This document shows positions 18,757 through 29,026 of a DNA stretch of 64,000 bases, piece after piece. Every line of letters starts with the position of its first letter. Position 1 is the stretch's first letter. Location of the stretch: NCBI RefSeq assembly GCF_007860185.1, contig NZ_SJPY01000002.1:837775-901774 (forward strand), given 5' to 3'. The translations under genes and the position numbers were made by a program. Below the pieces are notes generated by a model. That model was not told where the DNA came from. It saw only the letters and a program-made list of their open reading frames with translations, and did not search any database. Source of the DNA: Novipirellula aureliae (GTDB lineage: Bacteria; Planctomycetota; Planctomycetia; Pirellulales; Pirellulaceae).

Positions 18757-18816
18757 CACCCTAAAACGAGACCTTGACACACCACTAGCACCATACCTTT
18801 ATTAAGGAGTCTCTTT

Positions 18817-19206
18817 ATGAAGATTGCAGTAGCCTCAAACGATGGGGTTTCAATTTCACAGCACTTCGGCCGCTCGAAGTGCTTCATCGTTTTTGATGTC
18901 CAAAACAAAAACGTTGAAAACGAAACGGTGCGGTCCAACACACATACTGCGCATGCGAAAGGCGAATGCGACGGTCACCACAATCATGAACACAATCATG
19001 AACATAGCCACGCGGATATCGCGGCGGCGCTATCGGATTGCACAGCCGTCCTTTGCTACGGCATGGGCTGGCGTGCAGCAGAGGCACTTCGCGATTCCGG
19101 CACCGAGCCGTTCGTCATTGATGGCCAAATCACACCACGGGAAGCGGTCGAGCAGTACGTCACAGGGCATTTGAAACCGGCCAGTGATTTTTGTCGCTGC
19201 CACTAA
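18817..19206 (+). CDS. NifX/NifB-like dinitrogenase iron-molybdenum cofactor domain protein with His-rich loop
   Basis: A 129-residue protein starting MKIAVASNDGVSISQHFGRSKCFIVFD, the signature of the Nif-Fe-Mo cofactor domain with its cofactor-associated histidine. Residues 51-65 are an inserted CDGHHNHEHNHEHSH loop. The second half keeps CTAVLCYGMGWRAAEALRDSG and ends in CRCH, another potential ligand cluster. AAGGAG is well placed 9 bases upstream. No nitrogenase genes are visible, so a nitrogenase role is unlikely; related stand-alone proteins are thought to bind iron or other metal clusters. The His-rich insertion and neighbours point to metal binding or chaperoning (inference). Confidence 0.88.
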   Translation: MKIAVASNDGVSISQHFGRSKCFIVFDVQNKNVENETVRSNTHTAHAKGECDGHHNHEHNHEHSHADIAAALSDCTAVLCYGMGWRAAEALRDSGTEPFVIDGQITPREAVEQYVTGHLKPASDFCRCH

Positions 19207-19645
19207 ACCTTCATAAAGTCACTTTCGTCGAGATGGTTCCTGCGGTGATTAACGGGCCATTGCCCCTTGATTGCGACCAATTGAGAATTTCAATCGAACC
19301 TGATCAACTGTATCGTTCAAGCATACCAGGCTTGTCGACACATTGAAAAACGCAGGCAACGGGTAGGCGGTCAGACAGAACGCAGCGGCGGCACCGAATT
19401 CTCACAGCCATTTCATCACGACTTCCTTGCCGCAAACGAAATACATAGTGGCTGGCAACATTGGCCTGCAAACAGATGCGATGGGATTGTCTATTCGCGA
19501 TACTCGAATTATCCTATCGCACAGCCTTTCGTCAATTAGGATATCAGCATCCTAAAGGCACTCGAAGATTTCGCGACTCCGTAAATATTTGAGAATAGAT
19601 GAAGGAAAAAAGAAACAGAAGTACGCCCACAAAGATGAACATTCC
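19207..19645. other. intergenic, no gene seen
   Basis: No recognisable ORF on either strand. A small inverted repeat TTAGGAT-atcagc-ATCCTAA lies near 19535-19554. The region separates the plus-strand metal group from a minus-strand membrane-protein gene, so it holds convergent 3' ends. Confidence 0.5.
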
Positions 19646-19852
19646 TTAAGCCGAAACGGGCGGATCGTGATAGTCCTCACTCCGTTTCCCGAATTCCAAG
19701 GTTAGGAGATCATGGCTAGACGAAGCGGTTTGCGTCTTTGGTAGCTCTTCCTCCTCCTCCTCGACGACAGGAGCACGCGACATCAAAAAGACGACAGCTA
19801 AACTGGTGAAAACCAGCACACTAACGACGATGCAAAGAAAAAAGGCCATCAT
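19646..19852 (-). CDS. small single-pass membrane protein
   Basis: A 68-residue product: MMAFFLCIVVSVLVFTSLAVVFLM forms one transmembrane segment, followed by an acidic tract (VVEEEEEELPK) and a polar tail. GAAAG lies close before the start. No family recognised. The plausible membrane topology and start support a real gene, but its size leaves doubt. Confidence 0.5.
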   Translation of the reverse strand: MMAFFLCIVVSVLVFTSLAVVFLMSRAPVVEEEEEELPKTQTASSSHDLLTLEFGKRSEDYHDPPVSA

Positions 19853-19968
19853 TTTCTTTCACGGATTGTATCGCTCGATTTGCAAATTTCTCATCGGAAT
19901 AAGCAGAAAACGGAACGCCGAACGGAGATAACGGTGTGTACATTAAACGCTCGTGTTTTGTCACAACG

Positions 19969-20090
19969 AAGAATGAGGGTAAGAATCTTCCGTGGCTGTG
20001 GCTTCCAGCCGCAGTTTACTGGGGTGCTGTGGCTTCCAGCCGCAGTTTACTGGGGCAAGGTGCCCCAGCCACTCTTTTACCAAGCCTAAA
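19969..20090 (+). repeat. dispersed repeat, two-hairpin copy
   Basis: It opens with GAAGAATGAGGGTAAGAATC, has two 31-bp units starting GTGGCTTCCAGCCGCAGTTTACTGGGG, and ends GCCCCAGCCACTCTTTTACC then AAGCCT. It is the inverted counterpart of 18469-18660 and matches 13797-13890. The remainder of the gap to 20462 has no gene that I recognise and should contain the promoter for the exosortase gene. Confidence 0.85.
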
Positions 20091-20462
20091 AATCAAGCTG
20101 TGACAAAGCATTAGCGTTCAATCATAATCTTAGCGATCAATTTACAACGAAGCACACACTATTTAGTCTACATCGGAATCAACGTAAGCCCAATGTAAGC
20201 TTGATTATTGTTTTCACTGAATTCCTAAAGAAAATCATAATTTCACGAAGCATATTGACGCGGGCCAAACTTGCCTCACCAGTAAAAACTAGTTGACCAC
20301 CACCCCGTCAGCGGGTATACTAATTTCCAGATCGAACAGGGGTGGAAGCATCGCATCGTTGTGGAGCGGGACCGATTTGCTGATGTTGCGAATAACCCTT
20401 TCCACCACAAAGCCTAACCGGAATATATCTCGTGGCTTAACATTATCTGACTGAACAACATC

Positions 20463-21539
20463 ATGAAAAAGCGGCGTAGAAAAAGTCGGCAACCGCGTAA
20501 ATCCGCACCTGATCGCTCGTCAAAGCCCCAGTCGAGGGCATCCGCCGAGCAGTCGTTTCCGACGAGTCTCGGCCGAACCTCAAAGAGCGAAAACGATTTA
20601 GCGGAAACGCTTACGTACCCCGATCGCTCCGAATGGACCTCGCGTTACTTGCCCGCGTTGGGTCTGCTGCTATTGTTCATGCTTTACGCCTACTGGCCGA
20701 CCTTGGTGTGGATGGAGGATTCGTGGCGGAATGAGCCGGACTACTCTCATGGATACTTGGTCTTGCCGCTAGCGTTGTTTTTGCTTTGGCATCGGCGTGA
20801 GACGATGCCGGGAATACGTCGTTCGGGGAGTTTCATGGGCATTGTACTGATTTTGGTTGCAATCGCGATGCGCATGGTTAGCCGCTTGGTCTATGCGGAT
20901 TTCTTGGACGGCTGGTCCATTTTGGTGCTCGTTGCGGGTGCGACTTGGTTTTTATTTGGATGGCGTTTCCTTCGCTGGGCCGCGCCAGCGATCGCTTTTT
21001 TGATCTTCATGGTTCCGCTTCCTTTTCAGGCCGAGAGCATGCTGAGTTGGAAACTGCAGGGAGTCGCCACCGAGTGCAGCACGGTGATGCTGCGGGTACT
21101 CGGCCAGCCAGCGGTTTCCGAGGCCCATGTCGTCTGGGTCAATGACGAACGATTATTGATTGAAGAAGCTTGCTCGGGGCTGCGAATCTTCGTCGGCGTT
21201 GCCGCTTTGGCGTTCTTTTGGGCTTCGATGGCGAGTCGCAATTGGATGGATCGGATCATCATTTTGCTCGCCACGTTGCCGCTAGCCGTTTTTGTCAATG
21301 CACTACGGATTACGTTTATTGGGTTGTTTTACTCCGTCGCCGAGGACGCAGCGATCAGGCATCGGATTCACGACATCTCTGGGTACGTGATGATCCCGGT
21401 CGCGTTTGTGTTACTGTGGCTCTTGAAGACATATTGGGAGCATCTCTATCGGCCAGTCGAGCGGATGACGGCCAAGGACTTCTTGCCCACCAAGTCACCC
21501 CGAACGGATGACCCAACGGTCAATACCGCCGCTACTTAA
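20463..21539 (+). CDS. exosortase (XrtU-like), PEP-CTERM protein-sorting transpeptidase
   Basis: A 358-residue integral membrane protein with a basic cytoplasmic N-terminus (to about 55) and about eight membrane segments. The exosortase catalytic triad is present: C237 in EEACSGLR, R282 in NALRIT and H303 in RIHDISGY. Exosortases are predicted to cut C-terminal PEP-CTERM-type signals at the inner membrane and transfer the protein, tied to exopolysaccharide export. The following genes (chain-length kinase, TPR protein, EpsI, sugar transferase, deacetylase) are the usual partners. Assignment to the planctomycete U subtype is a guess from lineage. It opens the large surface-polysaccharide locus. 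Confidence 0.93.
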   Translation: MKKRRRKSRQPRKSAPDRSSKPQSRASAEQSFPTSLGRTSKSENDLAETLTYPDRSEWTSRYLPALGLLLLFMLYAYWPTLVWMEDSWRNEPDYSHGYLVLPLALFLLWHRRETMPGIRRSGSFMGIVLILVAIAMRMVSRLVYADFLDGWSILVLVAGATWFLFGWRFLRWAAPAIAFLIFMVPLPFQAESMLSWKLQGVATECSTVMLRVLGQPAVSEAHVVWVNDERLLIEEACSGLRIFVGVAALAFFWASMASRNWMDRIIILLATLPLAVFVNALRITFIGLFYSVAEDAAIRHRIHDISGYVMIPVAFVLLWLLKTYWEHLYRPVERMTAKDFLPTKSPRTDDPTVNTAAT

Positions 21540-21664
21540 ATTAATCCTCCAGCATAATCCTCTCCAACCCAACACTGGTTTGAGAGCAAAAACGGAGCCG
21601 CCATCGATGGATGGCCTCCCGAATTTGTTTGGTATTAGCGAATCACATAATTGGTATTTATAGA

Positions 21665-23941
21665 ATGAACGACACGCAACAGCTAACCAAAACGAGTCCT
21701 CACGCTCGTGAAGAAACGACAAAAGCGGTTCCGTCTCGAACGGTTTCGACGCCACCGAAGGATGCAGCGGCAGCATTTGATCCGTGGATTCTTTGGGTCA
21801 CGTTTCGGCGTTGTTGGTTTTGGGCGTTGCCGCTTGGAATTCTGCTAGGTGGTTTCTCGGTGTACTATGTCAATCGGACGTTCGTGCCGACTTACCGCGC
21901 CAGTCATCTACTGGAAGCCAATGAAGATTTTGTTGTATTCAAAGGCGTAATGCCGACAATTAACGATCTGGCAAGGACCGAGAAGCCTCTCTTTTTCAAT
22001 CCGATTATTCTTGATCCTGTGTTATCGGACCCCGAATTTCGAATTGCCCCGAGTTTGTCGGATCCGGGGAAAGCCGAAGCGGCGATGCGAAAAAACTTGA
22101 CCGTGGCGAGCGCTGGGACAGCAGCCCGCTTGATCGTTAGCTATGAAGACACCGACCCGGAAGCGGCTGCGTTGATCTGTAACGCCATTGTCGAATCCTA
22201 CCTCCGACAGCGAGATTCGTTTGATAATAGCCGGGTCAATAATCTAGAACGCTGGCTTGAACCGGAGATCCAACGTTGGAAGCAAGAGGTGACCGAGCGT
22301 CAGCGTTTGGTCCAATCGCTCAGCAAGCAGACACTCGGTTACGCACCGGGCGAGAACGCGGCTTCGTTGGAAAGTGATTCCAACCTTTCTTTGATGGCTC
22401 GATTACGAGACGAGATCGCGGATTTGAACGTCCAATTGGCGGTCATGGACGCCCAATTGGCGATGCATGATAAGGAGGGATCAGACTTTGAGCCCGAAGC
22501 AGAAATCCTCGCCGAGACTGCCCTCTCGGCGGCGCGTAAGCCTTCCGAAGCGAATATCATGGCTTTGGTCAACGCCGACCCCGAAGTTCTTGAAGCCAAA
22601 AGTCGGATTGCTCGATACAAGAAGATCAGCCTCGACATGGAACAAAACGATCTCGTTCGAATTCGCCGCGAATATTACAACGAGAACCTCGCCAGGATAT
22701 CGGAGTGGGAAGAGGTACTCAAGAAAGCCCAGGAGGTTGCCCGAGAAGCCGCAACGGCAAAACTTGAGCAACTTGCCGCCGATGAACTGAAGTTTGCTCA
22801 GAGTGAACAGATACGTCAAAAAGAAATTGGCGTCCGGCTGAAAAAAGTATCTGAGAAAAAAAACCGCCAACAGCTACAATCGAGACTATCGGTCCTACAA
22901 AATCAATACGAAGCAGAACGGATGCGGTTGGAACAGTTCGGCGGGGCAACCGCTGAATTGCAATTCGCGCAGGAGGAACTATCGGTTGCCAATGACGTGC
23001 TCCGAAAACTTCGTGATCGCGTTGCGGCGATCCGAACCGAGCGTCGCCAGGATGGTGCCGTCCGCTCGATCGCGAAAGCCACCCCCCCGCGAACGCCAGT
23101 GGAGCCGATACCTCTGAAAAAGATGGCCGTCTTTGGGCTCGGGGCCATGATGATTCCTTTTCTATTCGGGCTGCTCTGGGAAGTTCGTGTCCACCGGGTT
23201 ACGCATAGCACGGCGGTCGGGCATCTTGACGTGATGGGTGAGGTCGCCAAACTCCCCACAGGCAATAAAAATTCGAAAGCTCGGCGAGTTTTCGAGGAAA
23301 GCGTCGACTCGTTGCGAGCCAATCTGTTGCTTTCGACCGATTGGAAGCACGTTCGCAGCATCGCCGTGGTCAGTAGCGTATCGGGGGAAGGAAAAAGCAG
23401 CGTGGCTTCACAATTGGCATTGTCGATTGCCAATGCGACTGCGGAAACGGTCTTATTGGTCGATGCCGATCTGCGATGCCCTGACCAACATCGCTTATTC
23501 GGACTTGAAATGGGGCCTGGATTGTGCTCGGTGCTCGACGGAACGACATCGTTGTCGGATGCCGTCGACACCAGCCTCGGAGAGCGTTTCCATTTGTTGC
23601 CAGCCGGACTGCTGAAGACGAGTCCGCACCGAACCATTGGCCCTGAGGCATTCAATCGTTTTATGAACGAAGCTTGCAAGCGTTATCGCTACGTCGTCAT
23701 CGATACCGCTCCAGTCCTTTCGGCTGCGGAAACGCTAACGGTCGGGGCCGCTGCGGATGCAACTCTGCTGTGCGTGATGCGGGATGTCAGTCGCCAAGAC
23801 GCAACGCAGTTGACCGCTCGACGATTACAAGCCGCCGGTGCCACCGTCACAGGAACCGTTTTTAGCGGTGTTGCGACTCAGGAATATTCAAGTCGTTACG
23901 GAGATTACAACTACTTCATGAATGCAGGAGTGCGAAGCTAG
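21665..23941 (+). CDS. fused polysaccharide chain-length determinant / BY-type tyrosine kinase (Wzc-like)
   Basis: A 758-residue protein with a Wzz-like membrane segment at about 47-65, a long periplasmic coiled-coil region (about 190-460) and a second membrane segment near 485-505. The C-terminal kinase domain has Walker A SGEGKSS (K577), Walker A' VLLVDADLR (D600, D602) and Walker B VVIDTAP (D680). It ends in a tyrosine cluster (EYSSRYGDYNYF), as in autophosphorylating BY-kinases. It controls chain length and export of polysaccharide at the inner membrane. ATG at 21665 was chosen because the extension to 21611 lacks family similarity. It lies 125 bases after the exosortase. Confidence 0.92.
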   Translation: MNDTQQLTKTSPHAREETTKAVPSRTVSTPPKDAAAAFDPWILWVTFRRCWFWALPLGILLGGFSVYYVNRTFVPTYRASHLLEANEDFVVFKGVMPTINDLARTEKPLFFNPIILDPVLSDPEFRIAPSLSDPGKAEAAMRKNLTVASAGTAARLIVSYEDTDPEAAALICNAIVESYLRQRDSFDNSRVNNLERWLEPEIQRWKQEVTERQRLVQSLSKQTLGYAPGENAASLESDSNLSLMARLRDEIADLNVQLAVMDAQLAMHDKEGSDFEPEAEILAETALSAARKPSEANIMALVNADPEVLEAKSRIARYKKISLDMEQNDLVRIRREYYNENLARISEWEEVLKKAQEVAREAATAKLEQLAADELKFAQSEQIRQKEIGVRLKKVSEKKNRQQLQSRLSVLQNQYEAERMRLEQFGGATAELQFAQEELSVANDVLRKLRDRVAAIRTERRQDGAVRSIAKATPPRTPVEPIPLKKMAVFGLGAMMIPFLFGLLWEVRVHRVTHSTAVGHLDVMGEVAKLPTGNKNSKARRVFEESVDSLRANLLLSTDWKHVRSIAVVSSVSGEGKSSVASQLALSIANATAETVLLVDADLRCPDQHRLFGLEMGPGLCSVLDGTTSLSDAVDTSLGERFHLLPAGLLKTSPHRTIGPEAFNRFMNEACKRYRYVVIDTAPVLSAAETLTVGAAADATLLCVMRDVSRQDATQLTARRLQAAGATVTGTVFSGVATQEYSSRYGDYNYFMNAGVRS

Positions 23942-24082
23942 GTCGAAGAGGCAGCGAATTCTTATAGGCAACCTTGTAGGCAACAACGCCAAGAGGATCG
24001 ACAGCCGTCGACAAAATGCCGAAAGTCTTGGCGACTACCGCTACGACACTGGTTCATCGCCACTCTAGCCACGCTTATTATT

Positions 24083-27000
24083 ATGAACAGCGACACCGAT
24101 TCATCACAACGTGCCGAAACAGCCGAGGCAAACACAGCCTACCCAACGGGCGAGAGCCCGCAGGGCGCTGGACGGTTGAGCTATCAAGCCAAAATCGAAA
24201 CCCGCCAATATGAGTGGCGAGTGAATCGACCGTTGCTGTGGACGAGCATTGTCCTATCAGCCATCCTGGTTTTCAGTGCCGGTTGGTCATACTGGTATCA
24301 TTCGCGTCAAGCGGCCCAGGTCTACAAGACACGAGCCGAGGCAGCATCCGATGCTGGAAATTTCGAAGGCTATTCGAAATGGGTGCAGCGTTATCTGCTA
24401 ATGCAGCCGAACGATAAAGAGGCGGTTTACGAACTGGCGATCGCTGCCGACGATGCTGTAGACGATGCAGCCCACCCTGGAGGGTCCGAGCATTACAAAG
24501 CTACCGACCTCGCGCGAAAACATCTTAGCTCGGCGATTGGTCAACTTCGAGAATACGATGTTGCGAAGGTGCATGATCTGCGTCGGCGGTTGATTGAGCG
24601 ACTACTCGACCTTGGCGGTACGTGGTATCGCGAAGCAGAACGCCAAATCATCATTCTCGATGCCGATCCCGAAGATGTCTTGATGAATCAAGCCATGGCC
24701 AGAGCGTTGGTCGGACAATGGGACCCAACTGCCATTGGCGCGAAGACAACTGAGCCATCGCGGTCCGATGAAAGTCATTGGAATTGGCTTGCCAAGCAAA
24801 AGCCTGGCGAAGTGCTCCTGCATGTGCTTCCCATGAACCAAGAGAACATTGACCTTATTGCGTTGCTCGTAGAACTTGCCGGTAAATCGACCGACGCCTT
24901 CGATCTGGTGGGTGATACGAACGATCATAAAAAACGATCACTCGCAAAGCGAATGCAGCCATACATCGAGATCCTTTCGAACAACATCGATAGCCGTTCA
25001 AGGTTGATTCAGTATAAATTCGAACTGGAATGTGGCGATTCGCAAAACGCCGACGAACTGCTTGCATCCAGTGCCGACGAGACGTCCGCACGCTTGGCCC
25101 GCTACACGGCTGGGTCGGGCGATTCGTCCGCCGAAGACGCTTTTTGGGACTTCTCGTTACTGCTAGAAGCTGCGCGATGGGCAACCGAAGCGAATCCTCC
25201 ATTGGCTCGCTCTTATTATGATCAATTGCTCGCGTCCGATGTCGAATTGGTTCCACGTTCGACAATGGAAACGCTCTACTTACTAGCCGGCGCGCAAGCC
25301 GAAGCGTCTGGAAACCCAGACCGAGGTTTACAGATTTGGAAGCTAGGGCTGGAATCCGTCAATCCAAATAGCCTTGATCTTCTCGGTGCAGTTGCCCATC
25401 AATATAGTCGCCGCGCAAACACCCGTTTGGTAAACACGACCGATTCGGTCTCGTTGTCGGACGACCAAGCCATAAAAGATGCCAGTGAATCACTGAAGCA
25501 ATTTCGAGAGGCGATTGAACAGTACTCTCAGAAGCTAATCAGTGCTCCCGAGACGGAACTGAATCGCGAGGCGAGAAGCCAACTCGGACGGAAAATCGAG
25601 ATCGCTCGTTGGCGACAATGGGTTCTACGCGCATCGCTCGATCGAATCCAAGGCAACATGCTCGCAGCGACCGATGGTCTGCGGCGAGTCGTCGCAAGCT
25701 CAGTCAACGTGCCCAACGATGAAAAACTGCTCGCCACAGTCCAATTGGCGTCCTTGTACCAATCACAAGCAGTTTGGGACCAGGCCGCGTTGGCGTTGGA
25801 GCAAGCCACGCAGTTAGATCCGCAAAACGCCTCGCTGCGGGTACAGGCGGCCCAGGCCTGGGGGCGTGCCGGAGATAGAGAACGCCAAGCGATGCATTGG
25901 TCAATGGTTGCAAATTCCGACCAGATGGAGCTCCAGCTCGCAGCGATTGAAGCGGAGTTGGACCAACAGCAACGATTGCCTAAATCACAAAGGGATTTCA
26001 GCGGTATCCGCGCGAAGTTTAGACGGATTAGCGAACAACATGGCGCACCGACCCCTTCTCAGGATGAACCGAAAAACGTGGAAACGTTTCGGCGTTTGCA
26101 ACTTGTGGAATTGATGCTGCCGCCCTCGGGAACCGATATTGACGAGCACTTGCGTTCGCCCTCGTTTGCCGACGCCTTGCTTCAGCTCGCCGAGCAGTAC
26201 CCCGAGGACGCGAGTATCCAAGCGGTTGCGGCACAGAGGCTGGCTGCGGCTGCGAGAAGCGATGCGGCAAGTGAAGCTGCCGACCGACTCGATGCGATTT
26301 TAGGAAGTGACGATTACCGGGCAGTCAGTGTGCGAGCAAGAATGATGGGCGCCGCTGGAAAGCTCATTGAAGCAGCGCAGTTTTTGTTGGCGGCTATCGA
26401 TACCAATGCCACCGACGCGGAGTCTGCCGATGCACAATTCAGCGAACTGGAACTTCGTAGACTCGCCGCAGCGTTTGCCATCGCCGCAAAAGAGACCGAG
26501 TTAGCTTATCAAGCTCTCGCGGACACCCCCGACGACCAGAAATCGATTGCAACGCTATTCTCGCTCGCACAACTTTCATTGCAATTGCCCAATGACTCAA
26601 AGTTCCTCCATCGGGCGGAACCAGCAAGCGGCCCTAAACCGATTGCGATGAATCAGCCTCAAGCGAATCCGTTGTACCAAGGTTGGTTCGAAAAGTTGAA
26701 GGCAGCGGAGGGAGCGGAGGGAACCTATTGGCGATTCTTGGCAGCCGTTGAGCGGATCGATCAACTACGGAACGATCGCCAGGAAATCGAGAGGGATGAC
26801 CCACGGATTGCTGAAGCACGCCAATGGACTCAAGAGATTTTGGCGGTTCGTCCTCGCTGGGGTGAAGCGATTTCCTTGGAAGGATGGCTGTTGGCAATCG
26901 AAGGCAAATCGTCACAGGCGGTGTCGATTCTGCAACAAGGGATTGCCGCAGGAGACGAGCGAATGGCGACCCGGCTGCGGCTTTGGGAGCAACTCGTTCT

Positions 27001-28999
27001 GCTAGGCCGCGAATCGGAAGTCGAAGAAGACATTCAGCGAGTTGCTGCAGCAAGCGGCCAATCGATCGGAGAATTCGCGTCGACGCGGGTCGAGTTGGCA
27101 CAGCGGCAAGGAGAGTTCCAACGTAGTTTGGAAGTGGCTCGAGAAAATGTCCTTGATCAACCCAACAACTACCTCAGCCATCTGATCCTGGCTCGAGCTG
27201 CCGCGGCAGCCGCCGCAGTGATGTCGTCAACCGACGCTTCCCCATCGGAGGCTGATCGACGCAGTCAACTGCTTGCCGAAGCTCGCAATGCGGTTCAATC
27301 GGCGAGTCAGTTTGAAGATGCAAAGCCGGAGTCGATCGCCTCCACCGAGCTCTCCATCGCTTTGGCAACGAACGACGAAACGCTGATTCGAAAGCAAATC
27401 AAAACCATTCAGGATGGCAATCTACCGAAGCTCTCTAAGTTGTTGCTTGCCAGTGATGGCTTGATCGCAATCGCAGATTTTGAACTGGCCTTGCCGCTGC
27501 TCGAACAGGCTGAAAAGCTCGACCCGTCAGCCCAGACCCAGCTCAAACTGGCCCGGCATTACAAGCGAATGCAGCGCAGCAGCGATGAAATATCGGTACT
27601 GAGGCGTGCACAACGTAGTGACCCAAACAACGCGAGGTTGCGAAACCAATTGGCACACGCCCTTGCCACTCGAGATGGAAAGCATCTCGATTGGCAAGAA
27701 CTGGGGCAACTACTGGAGTTATCCGATAACGTTACCAGTCTCAATCGTTTCTATTACGCAATACTGTTAAGCACGCATGGCGAAGCGGCACAACAAAACC
27801 ATGCGATAGAGATTCTACAAGAACTCGTTGCCGAACGCAGTTCAAGAAGCAATGATGCTGCTCGTGTCCTAGCCGCTGTATGGCGCCGCCAACTCGAAGC
27901 CCTTCCCCTTTCATCACAAAATGAGACGAAGGAAGCAAAGCAGTTGGACAGTGAGATTCGATCCGTTTATGAATCCCTCGTTCGAATCGTTCCCGTGCAG
28001 GTAGTCGATCTGTATCGCTATGCCGACTACTTGCTGTCTCGCGGTAAGGTCGATGACTTGCCGAGTGTTCGGAAATTAATTGATCAACAAAGGGGACTGG
28101 ACCCCGGTTCGACTGCAGCTTTGGATATCGAAATACGCTACATCGACCAACTCGGTGACCCTGAGAAGGTACCGATGATTGTGCAAAACTGGGTCGAAGA
28201 CGCCGCAGGTGACGAGCAGAATTCCGCTCAGTATTACTCCATTGCAGGGACTTCGCTACTGAAAAGAGGATTTGTCAATCAAGGGCTCGGGTGGTTCGAA
28301 AAGGCGTATGAACAAGATCCGTCCTTGCTATCAACCTATGTCTCTGCCCTTTCACAGTCCGACCAAAAGGCAAAAGCTCAGCAACTTTGCATCGACCACT
28401 TTAACGAGTATCAGGATACCCGATCGGTGACGTTAATGATTGAAGTGATTCTGGGCAAACGGGTTCCCGAGGTCGGCCCTGCAGCGGAAACGATCATTGA
28501 GCAGGCGCTTGTGAAGTACAACCGCGATGCTGGGTTACTTGAAGCGGTAGCCACGCTGCGAATGCAAACCAAGCAGTTCGAAGAGGCGATCGAACTGTAT
28601 CAACTGGCGCGGCAAATCGATCCGTTTCAAGTTCGCACGCTCAACAATTTGGCCATGGCATTCTCCGAAATCCCCGGGCGTGAAGCAGAAGGAATCAAGG
28701 TCGTCGAACAAGCCATTAAACTGGCCGGTGAGATCCCTGAACTACTCGATACCAAAGGCGTCGTCTTAATGAAGGCGGGGCGACTCGAGGATGCCGAGCA
28801 AACTTTCCGAGAGGCTTTCCGAGACTCAAACGAACCGCGATACCAATTTCATCTAGTCCTCGCCTTGCTAGCGCAAGGGAACGATGCAGAGGCGCATCAA
28901 GAGTGGAAAAAGGTGAACTTGAAGAATTTGGACCCCATGGCGCTGACGGCAATGGAGAAAGTCAAACTGGAGGAGCTGAAGGAAACTCTGGAAACATAA
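24083..28999 (+). CDS. giant membrane-anchored TPR-repeat protein of the exosortase locus
   Basis: A 1638-residue, alanine- and glutamine-rich protein with one membrane segment at about 52-70 (LLWTSIVLSAILVFSAGWSYW), so most of it is extracytoplasmic. The remainder is helical repeats of TPR type, clearest near 570-620 (QSQAVWDQAALALEQATQLDPQNASLR), 1130-1200 and at the C-terminus (EEAIELYQLARQIDPFQVRTLNNLAMA). Exosortase loci often carry TPR lipoproteins (PrsT-like) thought to scaffold export; this one is larger and not a lipoprotein. It lies between the BY-kinase and EpsI genes in the same direction. Role by context: scaffold for polysaccharide or protein export. Confidence 0.85.
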   Translation: MNSDTDSSQRAETAEANTAYPTGESPQGAGRLSYQAKIETRQYEWRVNRPLLWTSIVLSAILVFSAGWSYWYHSRQAAQVYKTRAEAASDAGNFEGYSKWVQRYLLMQPNDKEAVYELAIAADDAVDDAAHPGGSEHYKATDLARKHLSSAIGQLREYDVAKVHDLRRRLIERLLDLGGTWYREAERQIIILDADPEDVLMNQAMARALVGQWDPTAIGAKTTEPSRSDESHWNWLAKQKPGEVLLHVLPMNQENIDLIALLVELAGKSTDAFDLVGDTNDHKKRSLAKRMQPYIEILSNNIDSRSRLIQYKFELECGDSQNADELLASSADETSARLARYTAGSGDSSAEDAFWDFSLLLEAARWATEANPPLARSYYDQLLASDVELVPRSTMETLYLLAGAQAEASGNPDRGLQIWKLGLESVNPNSLDLLGAVAHQYSRRANTRLVNTTDSVSLSDDQAIKDASESLKQFREAIEQYSQKLISAPETELNREARSQLGRKIEIARWRQWVLRASLDRIQGNMLAATDGLRRVVASSVNVPNDEKLLATVQLASLYQSQAVWDQAALALEQATQLDPQNASLRVQAAQAWGRAGDRERQAMHWSMVANSDQMELQLAAIEAELDQQQRLPKSQRDFSGIRAKFRRISEQHGAPTPSQDEPKNVETFRRLQLVELMLPPSGTDIDEHLRSPSFADALLQLAEQYPEDASIQAVAAQRLAAAARSDAASEAADRLDAILGSDDYRAVSVRARMMGAAGKLIEAAQFLLAAIDTNATDAESADAQFSELELRRLAAAFAIAAKETELAYQALADTPDDQKSIATLFSLAQLSLQLPNDSKFLHRAEPASGPKPIAMNQPQANPLYQGWFEKLKAAEGAEGTYWRFLAAVERIDQLRNDRQEIERDDPRIAEARQWTQEILAVRPRWGEAISLEGWLLAIEGKSSQAVSILQQGIAAGDERMATRLRLWEQLVLLGRESEVEEDIQRVAAASGQSIGEFASTRVELAQRQGEFQRSLEVARENVLDQPNNYLSHLILARAAAAAAAVMSSTDASPSEADRRSQLLAEARNAVQSASQFEDAKPESIASTELSIALATNDETLIRKQIKTIQDGNLPKLSKLLLASDGLIAIADFELALPLLEQAEKLDPSAQTQLKLARHYKRMQRSSDEISVLRRAQRSDPNNARLRNQLAHALATRDGKHLDWQELGQLLELSDNVTSLNRFYYAILLSTHGEAAQQNHAIEILQELVAERSSRSNDAARVLAAVWRRQLEALPLSSQNETKEAKQLDSEIRSVYESLVRIVPVQVVDLYRYADYLLSRGKVDDLPSVRKLIDQQRGLDPGSTAALDIEIRYIDQLGDPEKVPMIVQNWVEDAAGDEQNSAQYYSIAGTSLLKRGFVNQGLGWFEKAYEQDPSLLSTYVSALSQSDQKAKAQQLCIDHFNEYQDTRSVTLMIEVILGKRVPEVGPAAETIIEQALVKYNRDAGLLEAVATLRMQTKQFEEAIELYQLARQIDPFQVRTLNNLAMAFSEIPGREAEGIKVVEQAIKLAGEIPELLDTKGVVLMKAGRLEDAEQTFREAFRDSNEPRYQFHLVLALLAQGNDAEAHQEWKKVNLKNLDPMALTAMEKVKLEELKETLET

Positions 29000-29026
29000 A
29001 ATCAAGGCGGGTTCGCCGCAACGTGG

